A DNA stretch of 64,000 nt from contig NW_020312314.1 of the NCBI RefSeq assembly GCF_002999335.1, positions 124,001-188,000 on the forward strand, in the 5' to 3' direction. The position numbers were made by a program, and so were the translations under genes. Shown here piece after piece: positions 1 through 12,600 of the stretch. The notes under the pieces are model-generated. The model had not been told where the DNA came from, made no database searches, and worked only from the letters and a program-made list of their open reading frames with translations. How positions within the stretch are numbered: the stretch's first letter is position 1; each line of letters opens with the position of its first letter. The DNA is from Cyclospora cayetanensis. Lineage: Eukaryota > Apicomplexa > Conoidasida > Eucoccidiorida > Eimeriidae.

Positions 1-50
1 TTTCTTTCTCTTTCTTTCTTTCTCTCTTTCTCTCTTTCTCCACCTCTGCT
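1..50. repeat. TTTC/TCTC pyrimidine microsatellite
   Basis: The first 50 bases are almost entirely T and C in TTTC and TCTC units. This probably lies in an intron of the gene whose 3' exons follow. Confidence 0.8.
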
Positions 51-147
51 TCGGTGTGAGAGCCGTCCACGATGCGTGAGAGAAGCGCAAACGAAGCCAT
101 TTTTTTCTTTTTTTCTTTCTTTCCACCGCTGCTGCTGTGTGCTGCAG

Positions 148-1468
148 ACTCCTTAGCTGCCTCGCGTCTTTGGTCACGCTGCACCGAGTTACTGCAGCGA
201 CGGCAGCAGCAGCTTCCAGGGTTGATGCCCTTTTGGAGCATCAAGCCGGCAGCGCGGCTCAGGTAATTCTCCTTGCCAACGTAGCAACAACAGCGCGCCA
301 AAGCGAGTATGCAGAGCGAAACGCAAGCGCAAAAAGCAAGAGGCGCATGCGTGTGCTTGTGGCGTCTTGTCTTGTGCTTCTAACTGGCAAAGGGAGGACC
401 TCTAGGATGCCACCACGAGCAGCAGCAGCAGCACCACTACCGCCATCACATTCCCGCCTCGCAGGAGCTCTACGGCGTTCGTGAAGGGGTGGAAGTTTCT
501 CTAGGAGACTCTGGTATTAGCCTTCCAACGGTGCAACAGGATGCAGAAGGCATGCGCATCTGCCAGAGATTCGTTTTGCTGCGTCTCATGCAGCACTTCA
601 CCGCCCTCAAGGATTTTGCGCGCGTCATTGCGGGGTGAGATAGGATGTCTGGGAGTGGGTGCAGTGTGTGGCGTTTCGGAACGTCTTGCATGCAGCAAGC
701 GAGCCGTCTGTGAAGTAGAAGCTTGTCTAAGGCGCTCTCTGGGCGGTTTGTGTTTTAGGATGTACTTCTCGTTCGAAGCACCGACTGCAGAGTCATCCGG
801 TGCATCAACGTCTCGCGAGAAGAAGCTCGGCCTTGCTTTCAATTCTCCGTCTTGGCGCGACTTGGCAGAGTAAGAGACGCAAGTGGTGCAGACTTCCCTG
901 TTGCTCTCAGCGAAGGCGTGATGGCGCTGTAGAACCGTCTGTGTCTTGTCACCTTGCATGTGTCTCTTCGGGCTCGCAGAGACCATCTATCTCCAGGAAT
1001 CTAATTTATTTAATTCTATTTTGTTTTGTGTGTGTCTGTGTATGTGTCTGTGTATGTGTCTGTGTATGTGTCTGTGTGTATGTGTCTGTATGTATGTGTC
1101 TGTGTGTGTGTATGTGTATGTGTGCGTCTCTATGTGTCTGTATGTGTGTGTCGGTGTGTGTATGTGTATATGTCTGTATGCATGTGTCCGTATGTTTGTA
1201 TGTGTCTGTATGTGTCTGTATGTATGTGTCTGTATGTGTGTGTGTATGTGTCTGTATGTATGTGTCTGTATGTGTGTGTGTATGTGTCTGTATGTATGTG
1301 TCTGTATGTGTGTGTGTATGTGTCTGTATGTATGTGTCTGTGTGCTGCAGCCTGCAGTCCGGCAGTCTGCTGCCGGTGCGTGTTGGGCACAATGCGAATT
1401 TGGAACCGGAGGAGCTTGAGCTTTTTGACTTGTTTATTGCGATTTCTGATTCTCAATCTTGCGCTTAG
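148..1468 (+). CDS. Unrecognised spliced gene, 3' exons only
   Basis: Four exons join in phase: about 148-262, 393-634, 759-869 and 1351-1468, ending at TAG 1466-1468. The evidence is splice quality and phase: CAG|GTAATT at 262/263, an acceptor with an upstream CTAAC branch-like motif at 392, a GTGAGA donor at 635, TTTTAG at 758, GTAAGA at 870 and CTGCAG at 1350. About 194 residues are visible. They include a His/Gln-rich stretch in exon 2, the helical segment MRICQRFVLLRLMQHF, and an acidic segment EPEELELFDLFIAI near the C-terminus. I recognise no family. The 5' end lies left of the window or in exons I could not see. The last intron (870-1350) is filled by a TG-rich microsatellite. If the GTAAGA donor is not used, the protein stops at TAA 871-873. 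Confidence 0.55.
1024..1345. repeat. TGTGTCTGTATG-type microsatellite in an intron
   Basis: About 320 bases of interrupted TG, TATG and TCTG units fill most of the 481-base third intron of the gene ending at 1468. Open frames through it (CVCVCV or THTHTH peptides) come from the repeat and are not coding. Confidence 0.85.
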
Positions 1469-3328
1469 GCTTTGAGCGCGTGTTGGAGGAGGCAGCGTGC
1501 ACAACGTGAGGCGTATGGCCTTCTTTTAAGGGCGGGGAGAAGGAAGGGAGGGGGTTGTTTGTGTAGCTTGTAGAATTGCTGCGTTTTTGCTGCGCAGCTC
1601 TTAAGACTCCCCCTTTTAGTGTATTTCCGTCTCTGTCACGTGCTTGCGTTTCGTGTCTGCTTTCGTTGAGACTGGCGTATGCGGGGGTGAAAAGATGGGA
1701 GCGCCTCGTGGCGTGGAGGGCTAGGAGTGTGAGTCGTGCGAGCGGCGTGCTGGATAAGTCGAGACACACACATGGGCAGACATGAAGAGAGAGCGAGACA
1801 GAGAGAGACATAGGGAGAGATACAGAGACAGACAGACATATGCACATAGATACAAACAGGTAGAAAAAGAGACAGATACAGATAGAGATACAGATAGAGA
1901 GGGTAGAAGTGCATGCATATGGGGATACCTGCAGCAGCAATGGCCAGTTGGTTCAAGGCTCCCAGCAAAAACGCACGAGCAGAGCGGTTTAGAGTCGGAG
2001 AGATGGGTAGCAGACGCTGGAGCTGGCGAGCAAACGCATGCCAAGCGGCAAAAAAGAGCAGAAGAAGTATTGCGTGGGGAGGGAGGGGCCGTTCTGCTGC
2101 ATGAAGATGCGTGTGTTCTTCACGAGGAGGCCCTTCTTCCTTCAGTAGAAGTGTCGTGTGGCAGCCACCAGAGGCAGCGCGTTCGCCTCGGCTGCGCATG
2201 CACTGCGATAAGTGCTGCTGCAGCAGTCCTTTTCGCAGGAGGCGGCAACCTGCGCGCAAAGCCTTCCTTTTGCGTGGCGCTACCGTTTGTCATAGAGCTC
2301 TGCGGCGTGGCTAAACGCAAGCGAGAGCTATTTATGGGGTGGAAGGGTGCTCCTAAAGGCTGGGGAGGCATCTTAGGGGCTGCGCCACTTCGTATCGGCA
2401 TTCCCCTCTATCAGCAGCACCGAATGCAGCAGCCGTAGGGGAGGCGAAAGAGGAGCGCGGCGCGCGAAGGGTTTTTTTCGCGCGGCTTGCGTGAGCGGCT
2501 GCATCGCTACGGGAGCTCTTCTCGCCAAGCCTTAGTTGGCGGCATCCGCCCCACGAGAAGCTTCAGGCGCCCTCCTGCTGGCTCTTCGGATTTGGACTAA
2601 AAGAAAAAACGCTCCAACGAGTCTGTTCGCGCTCTGTCGGGAAAGTCATAGTGCTATTTCGAGCCGGAGCTGCTTGGTGCACATGGCTGCAGATGCAGCT
2701 TCAGTAGCTCGTTCTGTCATGCTGCTCTAGTGTGGCCAACCCCCCCAGCGCATTCGTGAGGCTGCCGGTGGGAAGCCACAAGCGCCTTGCAGAGAATCTA
2801 ACAAAGAGGTGCTGTGTGCTGCCGCCGCAGCTCATGGAGGGTTCTTGCAGTCGTAAGATTGGCAGCAGCAGCAGCGCCGGAGAGGCTGCATGGTCACTCT
2901 GCTGCTGCGTGTGGGTTGTGCCGAAGGCGCGCCGCAGGCGAGCAGCTCCGGCAGGTGTCAGTGGGCTGCCTGCGCTGCGGCACCGCTGGAAAAGCCTCTG
3001 CAGACGCGCATGTTTTGATGACGAAGCGGAGCAGCCGCTAGAGCCCCCGAAGAGGGGCGGCGGGGAAAGAACGCTCCTCGAGAGAAGCGGTTCCGCAACT
3101 TTTTCTGCCCGGTGCTGCATTTTTGCGCAACTGCCTGGCTGTGCAGCTGCGGCTGCAAGGATAGGTCCTCGCTGGCGAGCCAGCAAGAGCCCTAGTGCGC
3201 TCTGCAAAGCGAAGATTGTGGGGCGGCAGAGAAGCGTGCTGGTGCCTGGAGGGAAGGAGGCGGAGGAGACGCGGCTTGCAGCGCTGCATGCAAGAGCGTT
3301 CCTCTCCCTCCCTCCCCGTCTGCCCCTC
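1469..3328. other. Intergenic region between convergent genes
   Basis: No exon chain could be supported on either strand between the unrecognised gene ending at 1468 and the stop of the elongase gene at 3329. It contains a purine-rich GACAGAGA tract (about 1780-1905). Long open frames cover 2.7-3.4 kb on both strands, but neither shows a domain or a splice-consistent structure. Part is presumably 3' UTR of the two converging genes. Confidence 0.5.
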
Positions 3329-5083
3329 CTAAGTGTGAAGCGGTATTCTTTCTGCCGCATGCAACTCGAGAGCCCATCGAAGGGCGCCAAACACGCACAG
3401 CCCCAATCCCCAGTCGCCGTTAGCGAGGTAGCCATACACCGCGGGAAAGCCTGCGCCAGCGGCTGCAGCCGCGAGCTCGAGCCAGCTCAAGTGGATCGGC
3501 TCTTTCTTGATCAGCTGATAGAGAACTCCCGAGCTGCGTGGCTCCGCGGCTTGCATGCTCGCAGGGGGGGAGGAGGAACGCATCGTGAGCGCCTCTCCCC
3601 CCCTTGACCGTCCACCCCGCAGCTTCGCTGCAGCGGCTGCTGTCGCTGGAAGTGCGCAAGGAGCGACGGCGTCGGCAAACTTCGACGTCATCGGACTCGA
3701 CGTTTGGTCGAAGTCATCGCCGCTGCTAATGAGGGAAGCCATGGTGGCAGTTTCAGCGGCAGTCGAAGTCACGGAGGGGCAGCGGGCTGGCGGGCTGTTC
3801 GGAGACACGGCGTTCCTCCCTGGAGGAGTTGGCGTCGGCGCGGCTGTATCTACACCCGCCTTTGCGGCGGAAGCAGCAGCATCTGCAGCAGCATCTGCAG
3901 CAGCAACACGATTATTATTATCCGCGGCGGGCTGTTTCTGCGCTTTGCCTTCGCCCTTCTGCACAGCCTGTGCAAGACCACACAGCCAGTTGAAAGCGAG
4001 CAACAGCGGCAGCCATCTGCTGCCGCTGTGCTTCTTGCTGCTGCTGAGCGACGTCAGCGCCAGAGACACTGCTGCCGCCGCAGCGACGTGGGCGAGCACC
4101 ATGAGCTTGTTGGTAGTGCAGCAGATTTTGTACACTCCGACGGCAGCAACCGCGTGCAGCAGCAGCAGCAGCAAGACTCTGTTGCTGCTGAAATGCGGCA
4201 AGTAGCTGCTGCAGTAGAGCCTCATGAAGAGGACGGCGTAAGACGCATACATGCCAATAGCCACCTTGGCATTTGCTACCTGCTGGGCATCCTGGAGGTA
4301 CAAGGCGCCTTGCAGCGCCAGGTAGATACCAACTAGCATTTGTGCGATCTGCAGCTGCGTAATCACCGGTCGTGACTTCTGCAACACCTTGTGCAAGGTT
4401 CCCTTAACTATAGGACTGCTGCTTGCCGCTGCGCCTCCTCTAGGCACCGATACGCAGCAAGCAAGTCCAAAGTACAGATACATGAGCGCATGCACGCCAA
4501 GATTCATGGTCGCGAAGCCGTGGGCGAAGTCGGCGTTGATCTTTTGGGCGTGCCAGCAGTAGAGCGTGACTGTGAGGTGGTGATAGAGGTGCAGAAACGA
4601 GAGCGGCTTCTTCTTCAGCACGAGCAGGAACGTATCCCCGAACTCTACGGCTTTGGTGAGCGTGAAGAGCGCGATCACAGCCCTCACCGGAGGCGAGAAG
4701 AGTCTTTCGGGATTGATGCTCGTGAGGAGCATGGAAGGCTGCTGGATCAGGACGGTCAGAAATCCCAAGAGCGACAGCAAAGAGAGACTGGCGTTCCAAA
4801 GAAGTGCGACGTATCGCAGCGAATAGGCAGGGCGATCCCTCATGTAGCGTTGCAACGCATAGACGGCGGGGAGGTACAGCACGGAAGCCGCGATAATTGG
4901 CCACCTATAGGCTACTGCGAGCTTCACACCCACCCCTGGCGACCATGCCTCCTCCGGAAATATCCAGGAGAGGAAGCGGCAGAAGGGTCGATACGCAACG
5001 ACAACGCAGGCGACTGCGGCGACAGTGACGGCTGCTGCAGGGCCTGCAGCCTTCAAGGGAGGCTTTGTGGAGCCCACGTGCAT
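3329..5083 (-). CDS. ELO-family very-long-chain fatty acid elongase
   Basis: Single exon of 584 codons plus stop. The chosen start is the ATG at 5083-5081, just before the first membrane segment; the open frame continues upstream only through a tandem repeat. ELO proteins are multi-pass ER enzymes that condense malonyl-CoA with an acyl-CoA, the first step of two-carbon elongation. ELO signatures occur in order: KAVEFGDT (about 144-151), KKKPLSF followed by the histidine box HLYHH (about 157-169), MNLGVHALMYLYFG (about 193-206) and TQLQIAQM. The HxxHH box is intact. The family is usually 270-330 residues. Here a C-terminal extension of more than 250 residues follows, with Ala/Leu-rich hydrophobic segments, a low-complexity Ala/Ser/Pro linker and a last hydrophobic hairpin. 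I do not know what the extension does. The gene converges with the one ending at 1468. Confidence 0.9.
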   Translation of the reverse strand: MHVGSTKPPLKAAGPAAAVTVAAVACVVVAYRPFCRFLSWIFPEEAWSPGVGVKLAVAYRWPIIAASVLYLPAVYALQRYMRDRPAYSLRYVALLWNASLSLLSLLGFLTVLIQQPSMLLTSINPERLFSPPVRAVIALFTLTKAVEFGDTFLLVLKKKPLSFLHLYHHLTVTLYCWHAQKINADFAHGFATMNLGVHALMYLYFGLACCVSVPRGGAAASSSPIVKGTLHKVLQKSRPVITQLQIAQMLVGIYLALQGALYLQDAQQVANAKVAIGMYASYAVLFMRLYCSSYLPHFSSNRVLLLLLLHAVAAVGVYKICCTTNKLMVLAHVAAAAAVSLALTSLSSSKKHSGSRWLPLLLAFNWLCGLAQAVQKGEGKAQKQPAADNNNRVAAADAAADAAASAAKAGVDTAAPTPTPPGRNAVSPNSPPARCPSVTSTAAETATMASLISSGDDFDQTSSPMTSKFADAVAPCALPATAAAAAKLRGGRSRGGEALTMRSSSPPASMQAAEPRSSGVLYQLIKKEPIHLSWLELAAAAAGAGFPAVYGYLANGDWGLGLCVFGALRWALELHAAERIPLHT

Positions 5084-5125
5084 CCTGAAATGCAGAGAGC
5101 AGAACTGCGGAGAGAGTAGTATACA

Positions 5126-5258
5126 CCAGAAACGGGCAGCTGGGAGCTGCCGAGCACGAGAAAGAGCAATACTCCAGAAACGGGCAGCTGAGAGCTGTCG
5201 AGCAACAAGAAAGAGCAATACTCCAGAAACGGGCAGCTGAGAGCTGTCGAGCAACAAG
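5126..5258. repeat. 49-bp tandem repeat upstream of the elongase start
   Basis: About 2.7 copies of a 48-49 bp unit begin with CCAGAAACGGGCAGCTG at 5126, 5174 and 5223. They lie 40-175 bases upstream of the proposed elongase ATG, so in its promoter or 5' UTR. Confidence 0.85.
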
Positions 5259-8200
5259 CGGCAGAGCGGCAGACCCAGCGGAACCCCTTGGTGCTTCCTG
5301 ATAGGGGGAGCGTGAGAAATGTTAAAACTGGATGCGGAACGGAAAGCGTGGGTGCAACAGCTGTCGCTATGACCCTTTGTGCAGATTTCAGAGAACTCCA
5401 ACAACAAAAAACGGGGGAGGCCGCTGAAACTGCAGTACAAACTTGCTGCAGCGGCGCAGAGTTGCTGCAACCCAAGCAACTCGCAGAAGGCGGTGCGGCG
5501 CAGTGTACTTGAACGAAAGCTACTAGGCCGATATCTGCTTCAGAAGATTCTCCCCCATACGCGAACGAGACAACAAAACGAAGACCAACTATGAGCTACA
5601 GAGTTGCAGCTGCAGGTATACATGGAGTGGGCCAGGCGAAGGCGTGGTGCAGGGGGCTGTGCAGGAAATCGCAGATGTGGGAGAGGAGCAGAAAGATGAC
5701 GGAAAAGAGAAATTACGCTTCCTCACATGAAAACATGAAAGGAGAACAAAGCGAGGAATTTTGGTGCAATTGGTAGCCCTCTACGCGTAGCCGCAGCGAG
5801 GGAGCAAGGGAAGGCAAGAGAGTGGCAACACCTACACAATAGCTGTGCTGGGAAGCAGGCACTTGAAATAGCCCACATTAATTGAAGAAATTGTTTTTTC
5901 ACACAATCTTTATGTGAAAATTCTTACATATATAAGCCCATATTGGTGACATCCTTCGTGTCTTGCTACTCTGGCCGATGCCCCGGCAGATACTCGTGCC
6001 GCCGTCTCTTCATTCTTCGTTCTTCCTTTTAAAAACCGAAACAATCCCACGCACCGGCGCCTTCTGACAAAGGCATTGTAACTATGTCGTGAAGGGTGCT
6101 GAAATGAAAATTTGCGCAATTTCCCACGAAGTTCAGTGTATGCACTGTTCCTTGTACACTTGTCGGTGTACCGCAACTTGGGGAGAAAAACAGAGTAATG
6201 GGTGCGGAAACCTTCGAATTAGCCTCTGTTACTTCTGCATTTATTTGTTTCCCACTAGTATTTACACCGCTAAAACATTCAGAAACCTGCCAAAGAAGCA
6301 GCCGCCTCCCCGAACCGTGCAGATCTCAGGAAGCTTCCAGGCTTCGCAGGTTACAGCGCAGACTGAATCTCAAAATAAAGGCCTCCAACCGTGTAAACTG
6401 CACTCAAAAGAGTCGAGCGGCAAATCGATAATCTCGCAGACATAGATGCCTGTTCCCAGTGCCTGTTGAATGCCTCGTGCTCTTCAGTGTGCCATTCGCG
6501 AGACACCTAACCAGAGTAGTCCTGACATCCGAATTTTAACTGCTGCAGTGACGTTTGGTTTAAGTCTGACAAGAAAACATGCTAAGATGCCCTTTTCACG
6601 CCGCCTTTTTGTAGGCCTTCGCCGCCCCTGCTGCCGCTTTTGCTCCTGCAAACTTATCGTTGCCTAGCTCTTGTACGTAGCCTTACGGGCACCAGAAATC
6701 GTCATAGGAATAGGCTCCTCAGCGATGATACAAGAATACGCTTTTTATCATTTTCACTCCAATCCAAGGGACCCTTCACCGAGTTTCACACAATGTTAGT
6801 CAGCCAGGCTACAGGTGGCGGTAGTCTCACGCCAGTCAATGCAAATAGCTGCATTATCACTAATCCAGCTCTGTCCACGATGTAGCTCATCTGCTCATAC
6901 GGCTAACAGCCAGTGTACTACATGTTTGAATTGTCTGCACTCGACATGCATCTGCACCCAGATTTGGCACCCCATAATAGCTACAACACTGTACTAAATG
7001 AAATGCACGCTACTCTTTTGGTGGCAGAGCAATTCAAAGTACCGCAACAGGACATTGCATACTGAGCAAGCATATATTCCTGCTGTTGCTGCCGCAGTAA
7101 CAGTGTCAGTTTACCTCCTGAGGTAATTGAAGGTTCGGTAGGATCCATGGCTTTTACCACCCGAACCCAACAGCTCATCTCATTTCGTAACCTTTTTCCA
7201 CAGATGGCACTATCAGACTCGCATTTGCACGGAGTCGGTGCTTAAATCGCTCTTCGGACCGCTGCTCCTATCGTTGTAAGTCCGCACGAAGCCTGATTGC
7301 TCGCTCTCCAAGCTGGTCGTTGCAAGCTTCTGCGTCGAACAAATGAAACTCCTACTGACACATGTTGGTCTAGTCTGCTGCCGTACTCCTGGAAGCCCTC
7401 CGCCGATCCAGGAGAGGCTTGTGCTAACTAGCAACCCTCGTCACAGACGCACATTGCACTCGACCATCTGAAGTAACTCCTTCAGGGAATAAATCTGCCT
7501 TTGAAGCTGGCTTTTAAAGTTCCCCCCCGACTTTTACATCAATAGAAGCACTGCGTGTGACTGTGTTCCTGCTATCTTCCAATCAGTGTATTTTGCAGTG
7601 CACAGCGTGTGGCTTGACAATGGGAATACATGTGTAGTGGCTTCAATTTAATCGAGCGTTTGTCAAGAAGAGCCCTATACACCTTCCGAACTAGATAGAT
7701 TGACTGAACTGGGAACTCAACATTAAAAATGTCATAAGGACTGCCCAAATGTAAAAGTGCAGACATTCGTTGCTGGTATTGCGCCTGCCTCGTCGCGACA
7801 GTAAGGTTCTGCTCAGCTGCAGAAATCTACAGCGGATATTGGTGCAGTGCACTTTGGGGCAAGCTCGGTACGAACCAGTGGTGGGTAAGCGAAGCAAACG
7901 ATGGAAGATGGCTCTTTCCACCAATAAATAAGGGGATGTTTGGTGCTGAGAGAGGCGTGCGGTGTTCTCTGCAGCGCATTGAGGAGGGAAAACTTTGAGG
8001 AAATACGTGCGCTCAAGGCAGCTGCCTCCAGAGGATTTCCCGTTGTTCTCACTGTTAGCTCTGGAGTTGATTATCATTCCTTGCTGGTTCGGCCTTACAG
8101 ACCTCATGCGACATACCTGTGTCGCTCCATCTTTCGCTGAGAACGCCATGCATTGTTGCCTAAGGCGGAATCATGGAGATTAAAATTTTCATTCCCTCTG

Positions 8201-9600
8201 TGTGCTTCCTCGTGGGCTAGGCTAATGAGGCCCCTCCGCTACATTTTTTCATTTTAGCTGCTTCATTCTTTCCTCGCTCTCAACTCGTGTGGTTAAGACA
8301 TTTATCGAAAAAGCAATGCTGGTTTTTCGGGGTGCTGCGGCGTTTGAGCTCTCTGAGCATCTGCGAAAAACTCCACCTAGTGGCGAAGGGCCCTGGAACA
8401 TCTGTTCTAGCGGCTGCACAGAAAAGTTGATTCCACCCTATCAAAACGAATAACACAAGCATTCAAGTCGAACATACAACTAGCTTCTAGATGAGTAATA
8501 TTTTAATACGGAAACTGCCCATATGTGGCTAAACCCTCCCGGGCATTCCCAGCACGAGGTGAGATGCAAGGGCGCAGCGCGTCCGTGTGTTTTCTGCCGC
8601 CGCTGCAAAGCGACTCACTCCGTATTTCATAGCAGATAGCATTTGGGTGCTTTGGGAGTTTGCAGGCCCAAACGCCAGAGCTTCCGGAGCAGCTGGCATC
8701 TCTGCCTGATTTCAATTTTAAGAGCGAACAGGATAGGAGTAAGGAGTGGTTCGCGAGACACCTCCACCGCAGAGTGAAGCGGATACAAAGCAAGAACTCA
8801 TTTGGCGTGTTTTAATTGCAATTTCTGATGCAGAATGCGAAACATTTGTAGATTCGTTCATGATCGTGGGCGGCTTGCCAGAGCGTGCAGATGACCGCAG
8901 CAGCACTTTTTGAAATCTTTTACGGCGCCTGCAGCTGGAAACCCGCGTAGCCTCTTGTTTTCCAGGCTCGTCGCTACTCCCCACTTTCTGATTACTTGGA
9001 TCGCCCGGCGCGTCAGTCAAAGCATCGATTCGTTTTCTGTGGCCCCTTCAAGGCGGCAACGCACCTGGAGTTTGTCTGAAAGACAAACTCCAGCATAACA
9101 ACCAGATACAAGAAAAAAGAAGCGCACCGTATTGGAATTCATCAGGCTACGTGTACTGCCCGCCTGCCGAGTATGGCTAGTGAGGAGGGGGCGGCGTGGT
9201 GCCTCCTGCACGGAAAATGACTGTCGCATGCCAGAGATTCAAGGCAAGCGCTCACTTTTCTTCGGCGTTATTTCACTCCATGATTTTTGTCTGCTTTTTA
9301 AAGTTTATTAATTCATTGTTTCACTTGATTTAGAGGACAGCGGTTCGTGCGTTGTTATCCCCATGGCCTTCGGCGCCTCACCTGAGCGAGCTCAAGAGCT
9401 GCTGCCCACTGGTCACCCCTGTCCTTGGAGACTCCAGTTTCTCCAGTACCAACGCGACCGAGCAATTTCTAAAACAAAAACTGGCCCTTAATTTTTCCGC
9501 CTTGCCATAAATGCCACAGGAAACCTGGTTGCCCTCCTGGGGGGTTCTAGGGTCGTCCGCCTTACTCTCTTCCCTCCCCTCGAAATTCAAGGGAGACTTT
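5259..9600. other. Repeat-poor block without a supported gene
   Basis: Composition changes here: fewer CAG/GCT runs and more A+T than the flanks. Open frames are short and frequently broken on both strands. The longest (minus strand, about 7691-8149) has no recognisable domain, no clear splice context and an undistinguished composition. I see no tRNA or rRNA. The block could be long UTR, intergenic DNA or decayed sequence. Confidence 0.45.
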
Positions 9601-12600
9601 ATGAAGGAACTTTGCGAAGCTCCGCGAGAACCTGCAGAGGCCAGTCCAGCGCGTTCAGTGCTGCGTATTAGGAAGCTGCTGGAAGAGGCTAGAGACGAAG
9701 ACATTCGTAGATTCGGAGTAGAGACACACGCTAGGGCACCCGGGTACGCTTATCAGTATCCCCCAGGGGCCTACAAGCTAAGGGAGGAAGACACCCCAGT
9801 CCGCAAGCCAGGAGCAAGAGATTATTTGGCCGCCCCTCCCCTGACGCCTCATGGATTTGCTCCGAGGTGGGGGCATGGCCCCTTCAAGAAGGAAGGCTCA
9901 CAGACACGTTCCAGGGTAAGGAAAATGAGGGACCGCGGAAGCACCCACGAGCTAGCATAGGCAAGAGCGCGCATGCAGCTAGAGATACGACTAGCTGCAG
10001 ACATGCAGGAGAGGGTGTGCAAGGGGCTTTGAAACGGCAGCAAACCACACACAAGCGCACGCCGAGCTAAGAGACGCATCTACAAATCTGTCCACCCTCC
10101 TTGGCCTCGTTGTTACCGCTTCCTGCCGTTTTCGTCTTGCATCCAAAAAGCTACGTTTTCCCACCGCGTCCAGACCAAGTATACTGCTTGCCCCCGTGTG
10201 CTTGCCGCTTCTATGCCTCGCACCTCTGCCCCTCAGAAGAAGCTCGAACCTGCCCTGGAGGAGCTTTGGGCGGCCGCTTGTAGGGAAGGGCAGGCGAAGA
10301 CTCGCGGAAAGCAGCGCCCTCCAACCAAGCCTCTTCTCAATATGAATGCCGTGGCGTCCTCGCTCCCAGACAGAGCTTCGCAGGCGCTCACGCGTCAGGC
10401 GGAGCGCGTGGAAGAGCTGCAGAGTAGAGAGGCCCTTTCCTCCAGAGCTTCGTCTTCTGTGGGTGAGCCTTGGGAGTCTCTGCCGCTGGAGCCGTTTGAG
10501 GCTTTAAGCGAAGACGAGTTCTTGAGGGGGCCTGGGCAGCCTCTCCTAACCGCAGCAGAAAAGCACCACTTGCGATACTTCGGACTAGACTTCAAGGAAA
10601 GGAAGAGCTTCACGCGCAGGAGGCACTGGGGACCTCAAGAACGGGAGCGGTGGCAGCGATCCAAAAGACTCAGGCACCTGATCAAGACTCAGCAGGTAAA
10701 GTCTAGATCCGTGTGGGAAGCCTCGAACTGCAAGCAGGGGGCAGGCACGCCTGCGGCAGCAACGCAGCCAGGATGCGTTGGTGCGAAAGAAGCCCGACGG
10801 AGGAGACGGGCGTTTTTCTGAGATCCTCAAGATGGGAGGCTCCTTGAAAGCTGCGTTTGCTGTTTGCTGTGCCTAGGTCGTCTTTCGACGAGACCTCTTG
10901 CAACAGACGTTTGAAGATGACTACTTGCGGTATACAGGCAAACCCTACAGAGCCAGCTCCGCTTCCCGCCGCTTCTTACCGGCGTCCTTCCACCAGCCCT
11001 TCTGCGGATGTGGCTGTGCAGCCTTGGAAAGATCCCCTTTTGCTCCGGAAACACCACAGGGCCAGGAGGGTAGCTCGTCGGGGATCGAGTTCACTGGAGG
11101 ATCGCCGGCAGGGATTGTGAGCCATCGAGAGCCAAACGGCGTTGCTTCTCAGCTCGAAGGCGCCTCTAGAATTGCCAAAGATCCCGTTTTAGCAGCAAGC
11201 CTCGCCGTCAAGCAGTGGCTCCCGACTGTGGCGGGCTTAGGAGGAAAGCCTTTGCGTCGAGAGCATGCGTCGGAGGCTTCGTCGCAAGGCCAGATGGTCG
11301 AGGCACGAGCTGACGCCTTGGCAATCCGAAGGCAGCGGGAAGGCATCCGAGAGCAATCACAGGGGCGAGGAGACAGCCTGGCGATCCGGAGCAGGGGAAA
11401 TCGAGATGAGCGCAGAACCGAAGGAGCGCTGAACGGGGGGAGGGGGAAAGCACAGCAGAGAGCGCACAGCAGAGAACGGAGTAGAAGGCGAGGCAGAAGA
11501 AACAGCGCAGAGCTCTACAGAGAGTGGTTGCCTTGGAGCTATCACCTCGAGCTGGAAAACGATCCCAGCGGCAGATCCAGACGCAACGCACAACCGAAAA
11601 GCCCTCCCCCAGGTCCTCACTCAGGGGAAGACGAGAAGGATTTCAAGTTGCACCGTGAGCGCTGCTTTTGTGCTGCGAGCGTTTCGATTTAAGCCGCCAA
11701 GCAGAGCAGCCACTCCTGCTCCCCCGCGTAGAACGATGAATTGTATTGGCACGGGGTAGGGTGCACACATGGGAGTGGACACCGCGCCACTACGTTCAAA
11801 GGACGTCGTGAGGTGGGGAAGGAGGGGAAGACTTCGGATTTGGCTGAAATGCTTCTCAGGCGTGCTGGAGGCGGAGTTAGTCCGCCTCTACGAGGCTGCT
11901 CACGGGAACCTCCCAAGCCTCTTCGCTGGACCTCGCAGAATCGAGCAAGTTACTCTCGCAGATGATTTTGCTGCTGCAGTTGCAGGCAGTTCGGCTGTAC
12001 AGGGTGGGCCTGCCAGGTGCACCGGGTGGGGTTGCGGGCTGGGAGTTCAACAGCGAAGCTGCCTCACCGCACGTCAGTGGCGCTGCATTTTTTTCCTCGT
12101 GTATTGCTGCTATTCTATTGCTGTTCACAGAAGGCGCAAGAAGCACCCGAAAGACACGAAAGTATCCTTTGGACGCCTCAAAGAGTATGGTGCCATCGTT
12201 GTCGAGATCACCTCATGCAAGACGCTGAAACAGGTACTGTACACTGCGCGCGGCGTCGTCGTTCTGGCTGCCAGCGGCACTACTCTTGATCCACCTATCT
12301 GACGGCTAAATGCCACAGCGCTCTGATTAAAGCTTCACGGGATGGCCTTGTTGGCGCTAGTCAAACCGTGCCAACAATCGGCTTTCCTGCCGCTGGTGTA
12401 TCCGCTGCACTTTTGGAGCACAGACAAGCAGGTGGGGAGACAAGCAGCAGTTGCTGCTGCCGTTGCAGCCTCGGCAGCACGCGGCCTGCCGTTTTTATTG
12501 CATGAAAAACATCCCGTTTGTGATGGTGCGCATCCGCTTAGGAGGTAGACGAGAGTCTGTACAGGGGATGGTCAGAACGCCCTCGCGAACAGATCCGGCA

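Noticed and set aside
1006..1419. Open frames rich in VCVCV or THTQTH
   Set aside because: These are translations of a TG/CA microsatellite between good splice sites.
2701..3607. Overlapping long frames on both strands
   Set aside because: They have no domain, no splice support, and overlap the elongase 3' end; probably GC-rich UTR.
12342..12440. ARF-like TVPTIGF peptide
   Set aside because: It occurs in an alternative frame of exon 6, with no P-loop or other GTPase motifs nearby, and its phase does not match the following exon.
12480..12600. Ribosomal protein uS11-like segment (VRIRLGGRRESVQGM)
   Set aside because: The frame is out of phase with the neighbouring exons and the typical C-terminal uS11 block is missing; most of it lies in the 3' part of an intron.
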